A stretch of 64,000 nt of DNA, taken from the NCBI GenBank assembly GCA_900167895.1, contig FUZR01000002.1, forward strand, positions 372,001 to 436,000. The letters run 5' to 3'. The notes beneath the pieces are model-generated. The model had not been told where the DNA came from. It made no database searches and saw nothing but the letters and a program-made list of their open reading frames with translations. The translations under genes were made by a program, and so were the position numbers. Source of the DNA: Bacteroidales bacterium WCE2004. Its GTDB lineage: Bacteria > Bacteroidota > Bacteroidia > Bacteroidales > UBA932. Within the stretch, counting starts at the first letter, position 1. Each line of letters begins with the position of its first letter. Of the stretch, positions 1 to 7,577 are shown one piece after another.

Positions 1-999
1 GCCGGCGCGGATGTTGTCCGGCTGCTCGCCGTCGAACTTGAAGTCGGCCTTGAACTTGCCCTCGCGCACTTCCGGATAGACCTTGCGGATGGACGTGGAG
101 AAGGTCTCGCCCTGGCGCTCGAACGTGGCCTCCAGGCCCGCCACGACGCGGTCGATGTAGTGCTCGTCAATCTGCGCCTCCACCTTGTAGGTGCCCACGG
201 AGTTGATCTGGCCGATCTTTCGGCCGCTCTCGATGCTCTGGCCAAGGACCACGTCCAGCAGTCCGAGTTCGCCGTCAATCGGCGCCTTGACGACGAGGTT
301 GCTCTTACGCTTGCGGATCATCTGCATGTTGAGGAGCATGCTCTCGAGGCTCTCCTCCATGCGGGCGACCTGGGTGCTGCGATAGAGGCTGTCCTGGACG
401 GAACGCTCGCAGAGCAGCTCATATTTCTGCTGGGCCAGGCGGTAATCCTCCTCGGCCTTGAGGTATTCTTCCTTCGCGATGAGCTTGTCGGCATAGAGGG
501 CCTTCTGCTGCTCGTAGGCGCGGCGCAGGCGCTCCACCTGGATGCTGTATTCCAGCACGTTCTGGCGGACGTCCAGCTTCTGCTGCTCCATCGAGATCTG
601 CGTGTTGCGCTGGATGTTCTCCTTCTCGGCGAGGTCTGCCTCGGCGTTGAGGATCTGCATGTCGAGGTTGTCGTTGGTCAGCACCAGGATGGCGTCGCCG
701 GCCTTGACCGGGGAGCCTTCCTCGATGAGGATCTTCTCCACGATGCCGCCTTCCTGCGGGCTCAGCTGGATGGTCGTCATCGGCTGCACGCGGCCGCTGA
801 TGCGGATGTAGTCGTTGAACTCCCCTTTCACGGCGCTCGAGACGGTCAGGGATTCGCCGTCCACGCGGAGCGTCTTGTTGTTGGGCCGTGCAATCAGGTA
901 CACGACAAAAGCGAGGAGCAGGGCGCCCAGCCAATAAGGGAGAGCCTTTTTCGTGAAAGCGGCTTTCCAACCGGTTTTCTTTTCGATGATCTTGTCCAT
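1..999 (-). CDS. HlyD/RND-type periplasmic adaptor (membrane fusion protein), C-terminus cut by window edge
   Basis: The protein begins with MDKIIEKKTGWKAAF, then one N-terminal membrane segment (about residues 20-40, rich in L/A/V). A biotinyl-lipoyl-like half motif follows (GGIVEKILIEEGSPVKAGD), then a long Q/E/K-rich coiled-coil hairpin (about 110-200), then the second lipoyl half (VKAPIDGELG) and the start of the beta-barrel domain. This is the domain order of adaptors that link an inner-membrane ABC or RND pump to TolC. The reading frame is open to base 1, so the end lies outside the window. The start ATG at 999 is the first in frame after an AT-rich leader. A sigma-54-like promoter and palindromic sites lie just upstream, and similar sites precede the tolC gene at 2457-3806, so the two are probably one regulon. 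The pump itself must lie to the left. Family assignment is firm; substrate is unknown. Confidence 0.88.
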   Translation of the reverse strand, partial: MDKIIEKKTGWKAAFTKKALPYWLGALLLAFVVYLIARPNNKTLRVDGESLTVSSAVKGEFNDYIRISGRVQPMTTIQLSPQEGGIVEKILIEEGSPVKAGDAILVLTNDNLDMQILNAEADLAEKENIQRNTQISMEQQKLDVRQNVLEYSIQVERLRRAYEQQKALYADKLIAKEEYLKAEEDYRLAQQKYELLCERSVQDSLYRSTQVARMEESLESMLLNMQMIRKRKSNLVVKAPIDGELGLLDVVLGQSIESGRKIGQINSVGTYKVEAQIDEHYIDRVVAGLEATFERQGETFSTSIRKVYPEVREGKFKADFKFDGEQPDNIRAG

Positions 1000-1043
1000 A
1001 TTCTTATTTGTTTATTATTTTCATTTTTGTTTGACTCAGACCG

Positions 1044-1061
1044 AACACAGCCCGTGCCAAA
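1044..1061 (-). promoter_or_regulatory. Putative sigma-54 promoter of the adaptor gene
   Basis: Read on the minus strand this is TTTGGCACGGGCTGTGTT, 45 bp before the adaptor ATG. TTGGCACG is a perfect -24 element. The -12 part (GTGT) departs from the usual TTGC. The same 18-mer with one change occurs before tolC at 3847-3864, at almost the same distance from the ATG, and the local regulator is sigma-54 dependent. Confidence 0.6.
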
Positions 1062-1106
1062 ACACATAAAACGCTGATATGTAATTATTTATCATATTTT
1101 ACAAAA

Positions 1107-1152
1107 GTGTAAAGGGTGTAAAGACTTTACACTTGCTGTAAACCGCTTTACA
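1107..1152. promoter_or_regulatory. Palindromic upstream activator sites
   Basis: Contains a half site GTGTAAAG (1107-1114), a perfect 17-bp palindrome GTGTAAAGACTTTACAC (1116-1132) and TGTAAACCGCTTTACA (1137-1152). The same GTGTAAAG/CTTTACAC words recur before tolC (3907-3956). The position upstream of the sigma-54-like promoter fits enhancer sites for the NtrC-type regulator at 4843-6228. A further half site (CGCTTTACA) lies at 1204-1212. Confidence 0.6.
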
Positions 1153-1191
1153 TTATCTCCGAAATAGATTAGGACAATCGGAAAAACTTGC

Positions 1192-1199
1192 TATATTTG
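1192..1199 (+). promoter_or_regulatory. Bacteroidota -7 element for the thioredoxin lipoprotein gene
   Basis: TATATTTG matches the TAnnTTTG consensus and points toward the gene at 1332. No convincing -33 TTTG is seen 19-21 bp upstream. The predicted transcript would start near 1206, inside or next to a CTTTAC half site, so the regulator could also affect this gene. Confidence 0.5.
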
Positions 1200-1228
1200 T
1201 CAACGCTTTACAATACCCGAACATAAAA

Positions 1229-1321
1229 ATGACAGGAAAACTTTCCTTCTCCCTCTTGCTGCTTGCCCTTCACCCTGACCGTCGCGCAGGGCGCCTGGAA
1301 CATGCTTTTTTAATCACATAA
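1229..1321 (+). pseudogene. Possible 30-codon remnant of a signal peptide-bearing gene
   Basis: An ATG-started 30-codon frame reads MTGKLSFSLLLLAL and then runs into residues that look unlike an exported protein. A one-base shift after the hydrophobic stretch would restore TLTVAQGAWN, which resembles a signal-peptidase site. It sits just before the thioredoxin lipoprotein gene. It may be a decayed 5' end of an exported protein gene, a short leader peptide, or chance. Confidence 0.22.
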
Positions 1322-1331
1322 TCCATATTTT

Positions 1332-2453
1332 ATGAAAAAGTTATCCTTTATTTCCCTGGCTTTTGCCGCCATCGGGGCGGTCGCCTGCTCCGACGGCTCC
1401 GTGAAGTACAACGTATCCGGCTCCGGCGCTCCGGAGGACGGCAAGACCGTCTATCTGATCGACGGGATCAACTCGGAGCGCATCGACAGCGCCGTCGTCG
1501 CCGGCGGCGCCTTCCAGCTGAAAGGCAAGGCCCCCAAGGACGCCCTGCTGAACGTCAACATCGACGGTTCCAACTGGTTCTTCCTCCTCTTCAATGACGG
1601 CGAGCCCGTCACGCTCAACGCCGCGGACAACTCCCTGACGGGATCCGAACTCAACGACAAGGTGACGGAATGCGACCTCTGGATCTATGAACAGATGAGC
1701 CATCTGAGCGAACTGGGCAACAAGCTGACGGAACTCTCCGAGAAGGTTCCCCAGACCGATCCGGAATTCCAGACGCTCCTACAGCAATACCGTACCGACA
1801 ACCTCGCCTTCCGTAAAGGCCTCACCGACAAGCTGGAAGCCAATATGGACAACCTCCTTCCGGTCGCCTTCGCGCGCGAGGCTTTCTCGCTCATCGGCGT
1901 GGACAAGGTCCGCGAAATCGTCGCTGCGGCTGACACGCCTTTCGGCACCCACCCGGTCGTGACCGGCCTCCTGAAGCAGGTGGACGAAGAGGAAGCCCGG
2001 ATGAAGGAGATGCAGGAGCGCGCGCAGGCCATCATCGGCCAGAAGTTCCTGGACCTGGAAGAGCCCGATCCGGACGGCAACGTCCACAAGCTGAGCGAGT
2101 ATTTGGGCCAGGGCAACTGGGTCCTGGTCGATTTCTGGGCCTCCTGGTGCGGTCCGTGCAAGGCCGAGATGCCCAACGTGGTCGAGGTCTACAAGAAGTA
2201 CCACGCCAAGGGCTTCGAGATCGTGGGCCTGTCCTTCGACCGCCAGAAAGAGGCCTGGGTGCAGGCCATCAAGGACTGGGAGATGCCCTGGATCCATCTC
2301 TCCGACCTGAAGCAGTGGCAGACCGTCGCTTCCGACACCTATGCCGTCAAGGCCATCCCGGACAACATCCTGGTCGACCCTGAAGGCACGATCGTCGCCC
2401 GCGGACTCCGGGGCGACGACCTGAAGGCAAAGCTTGCCGAGATTTTCGTGTAG
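1332..2453 (+). CDS. TlpA/ResA-like thioredoxin-fold lipoprotein with N-terminal DUF4369-type domain
   Basis: 373 residues. The N-terminus has a lipoprotein signal (hydrophobic segment then GAVAC, lipid cysteine 19), so the protein should be tethered outside the inner membrane. Residues about 25-120 resemble the DUF4369 domain often found ahead of Bacteroidota thioredoxins (KTVYLIDGINSERIDSA pattern). A helical linker rich in E/K follows, and from about 240 a TlpA-type thioredoxin fold with the active site WASWCGPCK (Cys273 and Cys276) and a cis-proline region VKAIPDN. The likely role is thiol-disulfide reduction or oxidation of envelope proteins. It lies between the divergent adaptor gene and the convergent tolC gene, and its stop is 3 bp from the tolC stop, so expression links with the export system are possible but not shown. 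Confidence 0.88.
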   Translation: MKKLSFISLAFAAIGAVACSDGSVKYNVSGSGAPEDGKTVYLIDGINSERIDSAVVAGGAFQLKGKAPKDALLNVNIDGSNWFFLLFNDGEPVTLNAADNSLTGSELNDKVTECDLWIYEQMSHLSELGNKLTELSEKVPQTDPEFQTLLQQYRTDNLAFRKGLTDKLEANMDNLLPVAFAREAFSLIGVDKVREIVAAADTPFGTHPVVTGLLKQVDEEEARMKEMQERAQAIIGQKFLDLEEPDPDGNVHKLSEYLGQGNWVLVDFWASWCGPCKAEMPNVVEVYKKYHAKGFEIVGLSFDRQKEAWVQAIKDWEMPWIHLSDLKQWQTVASDTYAVKAIPDNILVDPEGTIVARGLRGDDLKAKLAEIFV

Positions 2454-2456
2454 GCG

Positions 2457-3806
2457 CTACTGGTTGAGATAATCAACCCCGTTGTAATACTTTACGACGG
2501 CCTGCTTGATCAGATACTTGAACTGCGAGCCCATCTCGTCGGCCTGCGCCTTGAGGTAATTGTTGTTCGCAGTCTGGAACTCCAGCGGGGAGATGAGTCC
2601 CTGCTCCAGCTTCTTGAGGTTGAGGTGATAGGCTTCGGTCTGCACCTCAGCCTTTCTTTGTGCCTGCAGCCAGGCGGCGGCGCTGCCGTCCCGGTCCTGG
2701 ATGGCCTTGCGGACTTCGGTCTCCACCTCGCGGCGCTTCTGGTCCAGCTCGGCCGTGGCCCGCTTGTAGGCGTTCCGCTTCGTGGCCACTTTCGTCTGCC
2801 GGCTCAGCCGGTCCCAGATGGGAATGCTGAGGGAAAGCTGGACATACTCGCCCAGGTTGGCGTTGAACATGCCCCAGAAAGGAGGCATCGTCGTATCCTG
2901 ACCGAGATAGGAGTAGTAGGTAGTGCTTATGCCGCCCGACAGACGGAGGCTCGGCAGCAGCTGCCCCTTGGCCGTATTGAACTCCAGCAGGGCGTTCTTC
3001 GCCTTCCAGTCGGCGATCTTCACGGCCGGGTTGTTCAGGAGGGCGAACTCGACGACGGATTCTTCGCTGTCGCCCAGCAGGGCCGGCCCCTCGTCAGAGC
3101 CGGCAGCGCCGAACTCCGCGAGCACCAGCTCCTCGTCCGCCGGCCAGAACATCAGGTCGGCGAGGGTGAGCTTCTGCTGCTCGTATTCGTTGAGGGTGTT
3201 GATCCGGTCATACTGCCGGTCGGCCAGTTCGGCCTCCATCTGGACCACGTCCGCGTGGCCTTTCTGGCCGATCTCTTCCTGCTTGCGGGCCTTGGCGAGC
3301 GCCTGCTCGGCGGCTGCCACCTGCTCCTCCTGGACTTCGGCCAGGCGCTTGTAGTACAGCACGTTATAATAGGCCTGCATCACCGCCAGGCAGATGTCCG
3401 CCTCCGTCTGCTTCTCCTGCGAGCCGGCGATCAGGACGCCCGTCCGGGAGATCCGATAGTTGTTGACCGCTTCGAAACCGTTGAAGAGGTAGATGTTGGC
3501 GTCCGCGCCGTAATTGTTGTAGAACGTCGTCGTACCCGTATAGGTATTGGTCTGCGGGTCGATGTTGCGGCCGAAGGAGTAATAGATGTTCGAGTTCGCG
3601 CTGATCTGCGGCGTGAGGAGTTCCAGGATCCGGGTGCGGCGCTCCAGGCGGGCGTCGCGGGAGTCCGCCTCCTGGATCCGCATCTTCGTCGAGTTCGAGA
3701 CCGCGTAGGTCATACAGTCGCGCAGGGACATCTGCCCCCGGCAATCCAACATGTTGGCGAAAAAGAGGACCGCCACGAAAACACTGGTAAAAATAATCCG
3801 TATCAT
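2457..3806 (-). CDS. TolC-family outer membrane efflux protein
   Basis: 449 residues with an N-terminal signal segment (MIRIIFTSVFVAVLFFANM). The rest shows the repeated long amphipathic helices and short strands of TolC proteins (for example NSTKMRIQEADSRDARLERR near the start, and KRREVETEVRKAIQDRDGSA in the second half). Length and repeat structure fit the family. It should form the trimeric outer membrane channel for the HlyD-type adaptor at the left edge. It is preceded by its own sigma-54-like promoter and palindromic sites, and then by the kinase/regulator genes on the same strand, so the module is probably self-regulated. Substrate cannot be inferred. Confidence 0.93.
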   Translation of the reverse strand: MIRIIFTSVFVAVLFFANMLDCRGQMSLRDCMTYAVSNSTKMRIQEADSRDARLERRTRILELLTPQISANSNIYYSFGRNIDPQTNTYTGTTTFYNNYGADANIYLFNGFEAVNNYRISRTGVLIAGSQEKQTEADICLAVMQAYYNVLYYKRLAEVQEEQVAAAEQALAKARKQEEIGQKGHADVVQMEAELADRQYDRINTLNEYEQQKLTLADLMFWPADEELVLAEFGAAGSDEGPALLGDSEESVVEFALLNNPAVKIADWKAKNALLEFNTAKGQLLPSLRLSGGISTTYYSYLGQDTTMPPFWGMFNANLGEYVQLSLSIPIWDRLSRQTKVATKRNAYKRATAELDQKRREVETEVRKAIQDRDGSAAAWLQAQRKAEVQTEAYHLNLKKLEQGLISPLEFQTANNNYLKAQADEMGSQFKYLIKQAVVKYYNGVDYLNQ

Positions 3807-3846
3807 CTTTTTGTATTTTTATTCAAACGTTGTCGCCCTCCCCTGC

Positions 3847-3864
3847 AACACGGCCCGTGCCAAA
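3847..3864 (-). promoter_or_regulatory. Putative sigma-54 promoter of tolC
   Basis: Minus-strand TTTGGCACGGGCCGTGTT lies 41 bp before the tolC ATG. It is identical at 17 of 18 positions to the sequence before the adaptor gene. The -24 element is canonical and the -12 element is atypical, but it is atypical in the same way in both copies. Confidence 0.6.
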
Positions 3865-3906
3865 CTCGCAATCCGCTGAATATCAGAATGATGCAAAAAG
3901 ACAAAA

Positions 3907-3956
3907 GGTGTAAAGCGCTGTAAAACGCTTTACACCTTTTACACATTGTCTTTACA
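3907..3956. promoter_or_regulatory. Palindromic upstream activator sites of tolC
   Basis: GGTGTAAAGCG (3907-3917) and CGCTTTACACC (3926-3936) form an 11-bp inverted repeat. TGTAAAACGCTTTACA (3919-3934) is nested inside it, and a further CTTTACA half site lies at 3950-3956. Word and layout match 1107-1152. These are predicted binding sites for the regulator encoded at 4843-6228. Confidence 0.6.
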
Positions 3957-3963
3957 TTCTCCC

Positions 3964-4839
3964 CTACCGGAAGCGGAGCTCGAAGACGGTCTGCGCGTCG
4001 TCGCTGCGCGTCAGCTCGATGCTGCCGTTGTGGTTGCGCATGATCTGGCGGGCCAGCGAGAGGCCGATGCCGGAACCTTCCTTCTTGGTGGTGAAGAACG
4101 GGATGAAGATCTGCTCCTGGCTGCTCACCGGGATGGGATCGCCGTCATTGGCAACGTCGATGACCACGTCGTCTTCCTTGCCCATCCGGGCGAAGACGTC
4201 GATCTTCTTCGCCCCAGCCTGCAGGGCGTTCTTGATCAGGTTGATCAGGATCTGGGAGATCTGGCCCTCGTCGGCATAGATCATCAGGTCGGGCTCCTGC
4301 GGACGATAGGCGCAGGAGGCGCCGCAGGAGGCCAGGAACTCGCTGTTGAGGCTGATGACGCCCTCCACCAGGTCCTGCAGCTCGAGCGCCTTGCGGACGG
4401 GCTTGGCCACGCCGCTGAGTTCGCGGTAGGTCTGCACGAAACCGATGAGGTTCTTGGACGAGTCGGAGATGGTCTCCAGGCCGGCCCTGATGTCCAGCTC
4501 GCTGTGCCCGTCCGCGTCCACGGACTTGGCCAGGGCGTCGCTGAGCGAGGCGATCGGCGAGACCGTGTTCATGATCTCGTGCGTGAGCACGCGGATGAGC
4601 TTGGTCCAGGAATCCTGCTCGTGCGCCTGCCGCTGCTTCTCGAAGATGGTGCGGATACGGTTGAGCGTGCGGTTGAAGCGGTCGCTCTCCTTGAATCGGA
4701 AGTTGAGCTCGCCGTCCTCGAGCGCGTCCATCATGTAGGCCACCTTCTTGATGTCCTTGTGGCGCGTGTAGTACATCGCCACCGCCGCCGCGGTAGCCGC
4801 GACGACGACGATGAGCAATATGGTCAGCCAGAGGGGCAT
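3964..4839 (-). CDS. Short membrane-anchored sensor histidine kinase
   Basis: 291 residues. One N-terminal membrane helix (about residues 4-24) is followed directly by a cytoplasmic linker (about 25-75), the phosphoacceptor box [12 protein letters not shown] (His87), the N box ([11 protein letters not shown]), and ATP-lid motifs [10 protein letters not shown] and GSGIGLSLA. Bacteroidota kinases next to NtrC regulators usually have two membrane helices around a periplasmic sensor. Here no such domain exists and the start is fixed by the upstream regulator gene 3 bp away. It should phosphorylate the regulator at 4843-6228. The signal may be read within the membrane or by a partner protein (inference). 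Confidence 0.92.
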   Translation of the reverse strand: MPLWLTILLIVVVAATAAAVAMYYTRHKDIKKVAYMMDALEDGELNFRFKESDRFNRTLNRIRTIFEKQRQAHEQDSWTKLIRVLTHEIMNTVSPIASLSDALAKSVDADGHSELDIRAGLETISDSSKNLIGFVQTYRELSGVAKPVRKALELQDLVEGVISLNSEFLASCGASCAYRPQEPDLMIYADEGQISQILINLIKNALQAGAKKIDVFARMGKEDDVVIDVANDGDPIPVSSQEQIFIPFFTTKKEGSGIGLSLARQIMRNHNGSIELTRSDDAQTVFELRFR

Positions 4840-4842
4840 GGG

Positions 4843-6228
4843 TTAAAGGCCGTATTTCTTCAGTTTGGCATAGAGCGTCGGGCGGCTCACGCCGAGGATC
4901 TTGGCGGCAGCGGAGATGTTGCCCATCGCGCGCTCCATCGCCTCGCGGACGAGGCGCTCTTCCTCGGCCGGGTTGCGGGAGAGCCCGGCGGGGGCGCCGT
5001 AGGCGGCTGCGCCGGCGGGGGCGGCCTCCGGCGCGGCGTGCGTGTCGATCGCCAGGTCCTTGACGGACAGTTCCCTGCCCTCCGACAGGATCACAGCCTT
5101 CTCGATGCAGTTCTGCAGCTCGCGGATGTTGCCGTTCCAGCGCTGCGCCTTCAGCAACTCCGCGGCCTCGTGCGAGATGCCGGTCAGCGGCCGGTGGTAT
5201 TTCTCCGCGAAGCGGAGCAGGAAGCGCTCCGCCAGCGGCACGATGTCGTCCCGGCGCTCGCGCAGCGACGGCAGCGCGATGTGGACGGTGTTGATGCGGT
5301 AGAAGAGGTCCTCGCGGAAACGGCCCTCGCGCACCAGCGCCGCCAGGTCCATGTTGGTGGCGCAGATAAGGCGGATGTTGACCGGGCGCGCTTCGGTGCC
5401 GCCCACGCGGACGATGCTGCGGTTCTGGATGGCGCGCAGTAGCTTGGCCTGCAGGTGCAGGGGGATATTGCCGATCTCGTCGAGGAAGAGCGTGCCGCCG
5501 TCGGCCTGCTCGAACTTGCCTTCGTGGTCGGTGTGCGCGTCGGTGAACGCGCCCTTGACGTGACCGAAGAGCTCGCTCTCGAAGAGCGTCTCCGTGATGG
5601 CGCCGGCGTCCACCGCCACCATCGCCTTGCCGTTGCGCAGGCTGCGGGCGTGGATCTCGCGCGCGAGGACATCCTTGCCCGTGCCGTTCTCGCCTGTGAT
5701 GAGCACCGTGGCGTCGGTCGGGGCGATCTTGTCGAGGGTCTTGCGGATGGCGGCCATCGCGGGGCTGTCGCCCCAGAACATGGCGCCGGCCTCCGCGGGC
5801 CGGGCCTCGGACGCCTTGGCGTCGCGGCCCATGGCCTTGCGGGCCTTGTCGCGCGCCGCCAGCAGCACCTCCACGAGCTTGTCGTTCTCCCACGGCTTCA
5901 CGACGAAGTCGAACGCGCCGCGCTTCATGCCCTCCACCGCCAGCTGGATGTCGGCGTAGGCCGTGAAGAGCACGACCTCCACGTCGGGGGCCATCTTCTT
6001 GATCTCCCCGGCCCAGTAGAGGCCTTCGTTGCCCGTGTTGATGCTGGTGTTGAAATTCATGTCAAGGAGGATCACGTCGGGGCGGAACTGCTCCAGCGTG
6101 GACACCAGCGTGGCGGGAGACGGGATGGTCTTGACCTCTGCGAAATGCATGGGAAGCAGGATCTCCAGCGCCTTCCGGATGCCGGCGTTGTCGTCGACGA
6201 CAAGTATCTTACCTTTCTTGGTTGCCAT
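4843..6228 (-). CDS. NtrC-family sigma-54-dependent response regulator
   Basis: 461 residues: receiver domain (acidic pocket VVDD, phosphoacceptor Asp56 in ILLDMNF, conserved Lys111), AAA+ sigma-54 activation domain (Walker A GENGTGKD at 179-186, DEIGNIP Walker B region) and a C-terminal Fis-type helix-turn-helix ([20 protein letters not shown]). The sigma-54-contacting loop reads GAFTDA (226-231) instead of GAFTGA. I recall this variant from other Bacteroidota regulators, so I do not call it defective. The kinase gene follows after 3 bp, making a two-component operon. The predicted targets are the two sigma-54-like promoters at 1044 and 3847, which both carry repeated GTGTAAAG palindromes. 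Confidence 0.95.
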   Translation of the reverse strand: MATKKGKILVVDDNAGIRKALEILLPMHFAEVKTIPSPATLVSTLEQFRPDVILLDMNFNTSINTGNEGLYWAGEIKKMAPDVEVVLFTAYADIQLAVEGMKRGAFDFVVKPWENDKLVEVLLAARDKARKAMGRDAKASEARPAEAGAMFWGDSPAMAAIRKTLDKIAPTDATVLITGENGTGKDVLAREIHARSLRNGKAMVAVDAGAITETLFESELFGHVKGAFTDAHTDHEGKFEQADGGTLFLDEIGNIPLHLQAKLLRAIQNRSIVRVGGTEARPVNIRLICATNMDLAALVREGRFREDLFYRINTVHIALPSLRERRDDIVPLAERFLLRFAEKYHRPLTGISHEAAELLKAQRWNGNIRELQNCIEKAVILSEGRELSVKDLAIDTHAAPEAAPAGAAAYGAPAGLSRNPAEEERLVREAMERAMGNISAAAKILGVSRPTLYAKLKKYGL

Positions 6229-6250
6229 AGGATTTGTTTTTCACAGAATG

Positions 6251-6258
6251 CAAATATA
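6251..6258 (-). promoter_or_regulatory. Housekeeping -7 element for the regulator/kinase operon
   Basis: TATATTTG on the minus strand, 22 nt before the regulator ATG, with a TTG about 18 bp upstream. It fits the Bacteroidota -7 consensus and suggests that the two-component genes themselves are transcribed by the primary sigma factor. Confidence 0.6.
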
Positions 6259-6281
6259 CTCTTTTTCCGCTGGATACAAGC

Positions 6282-6313
6282 GAAGGCGGCCGACTATCGC
6301 TTCGACCGCCTTC
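6282..6313 (-). terminator. Hairpin at the end of the PUL operon
   Basis: GAAGGCGG ... CCGCCTTC forms an interrupted stem of about 11 bp, 26 bp after the histidine phosphatase stop. The T run is poor, so it may be a weak terminator or mRNA-stabilising hairpin. Confidence 0.5.
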
Positions 6314-6338
6314 TGATTCCAACCACAAATCAAAAGGG

Positions 6339-7577
6339 CTACTGGTGTGCAGCCTTGAAGTCAGACCAACGGTAGTACGGCCATCCCTCCGCCGGAAGCG
6401 GGAGATGCGCCGGTTCGCCGTTGAGCAGGACCGTGAACAGGATTTCGTCGGAGCTGTCGCTCCGGAAAAAGACGAAATGCATGTTGGCCCCCATCGGGAT
6501 CTTGTAGCTCTGGAAGACCTCCTCCACCTCCGCAGGGCTCTGCGGGACCGTGGCGAAGCCGTCGAGGTCCAGGCACATCATCAGCGCCATGAAGGTGTAG
6601 TCGTGCGCGAAGCGCAGGTCCGCGCCCCCCTCGCCTGCGGCGATGTGTGCGTCCGCCCGCGCGATGATGTCGCGGATGATGGTCCGGTAGCCGTTGTGCT
6701 TCGGCCAGGCCTCGGTATAGAGCTGATAATTGTCGATGCGCCAGAGGGAGATGGCTTCCTCGGGCGTATACAGGTCCATGAAGTCCAGGTCGGTGTCGAG
6801 GCTGTTCATGCCCTCGGCGAAGAAGAACATGTGGGTCGCGAGCTCATAGAACTTCGCGCGCCTGACCGACTTGCGCGGCTGCTTGAAGATGCGCGAGAGC
6901 ACTTTCTCCGAATCGAAGAAACCGGCCGCGTACTGCTCGTCGGAGACCCGGAACGGCAGGGTCGCGCGCTCGTAGCCCTCGTAGAACGGGTTCTCGTCCT
7001 CGAGCGGCAGGGTCGCCGGCATGTTGGTGCGGGACACGTCCTCGGTCACGAAGAGCGTCGGGTTCTTGCCCTTGAGCGCCAGGCAGTAGGACGACATCGT
7101 CATCACGCTGCGCAGGCTCGGGGACGACACGGCGCGGACCTTCGCCCCGTCGGGGAACGCCTCCGGGAAACGCTCGAAAAGATGCGCGGCGATCGCCTGC
7201 TGCTGGTCCCAGCCCTTGCGGGAAAGCTCGCCGTAATGGTCCTTCACGTCGGGATACAGGCGGTCGAAGCGGGCCTTGTAGTCCTTGCCGTATTCCGTCA
7301 GGTTGTCCTTGCCCGCAGCGTCGTCCAGCGCCCGCTTGATCATGTCGTAGTTCTCCAGGCGCCAGGCGTAGCGCGCGCCGTGCCGGGCGTAATGGCTGAC
7401 ATAGCAGGGCCTGTAGCCCTCCGGGGCCGGGGCGAGCTGCAGGGGCTCCGTCGGCGCGACGTAGTCGGTGCCGGCGATGAGCTCCGGGCGCTGCAGCAGG
7501 ACCTCGCGGGTCGTCTGCGCGAAAAGAGTCCCGCCCGTGAAGGCGAGACTCAGAGCCAATATAACAATCCTTCTCAT
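6339..7577 (-). CDS. Secreted histidine-type (branch 2) phosphatase
   Basis: 412 residues with a cleavable signal peptide (MRRIVILALSLAFTGGTLFAQ). The catalytic RHG box is present (SHYARHGARY, about residue 66-75), and a C-terminal HD pair occurs in FAHDYTFMALM, as in histidine acid phosphatases, a family including phytase-like and MINPP enzymes. It should hydrolyse phosphomonoesters in the periplasm or at the surface. The ATG directly follows the TAG of the amidohydrolase gene, so it is the last gene of the PUL operon. A phosphatase here could remove phosphate from the glycan substrate or recover phosphate from phytate-like compounds. The substrate is not determinable from sequence. Confidence 0.82.
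   Translation of the reverse strand: MRRIVILALSLAFTGGTLFAQTTREVLLQRPELIAGTDYVAPTEPLQLAPAPEGYRPCYVSHYARHGARYAWRLENYDMIKRALDDAAGKDNLTEYGKDYKARFDRLYPDVKDHYGELSRKGWDQQQAIAAHLFERFPEAFPDGAKVRAVSSPSLRSVMTMSSYCLALKGKNPTLFVTEDVSRTNMPATLPLEDENPFYEGYERATLPFRVSDEQYAAGFFDSEKVLSRIFKQPRKSVRRAKFYELATHMFFFAEGMNSLDTDLDFMDLYTPEEAISLWRIDNYQLYTEAWPKHNGYRTIIRDIIARADAHIAAGEGGADLRFAHDYTFMALMMCLDLDGFATVPQSPAEVEEVFQSYKIPMGANMHFVFFRSDSSDEILFTVLLNGEPAHLPLPAEGWPYYRWSDFKAAHQ

Noticed and set aside
3847..3867. TTGCA in the tolC promoter region as the standard -12 element
   Set aside because: It lies 3 bp too far from the -24 element and is absent in the matching adaptor promoter, so the conserved GTGT at the correct distance is preferred.
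4843..6228. Response regulator as a degenerate activator because of GAFTDA
   Set aside because: All other receiver, Walker and Fis motifs are intact, and I recall this variant from other Bacteroidota regulators. Kept as a finding about specificity, not as damage.
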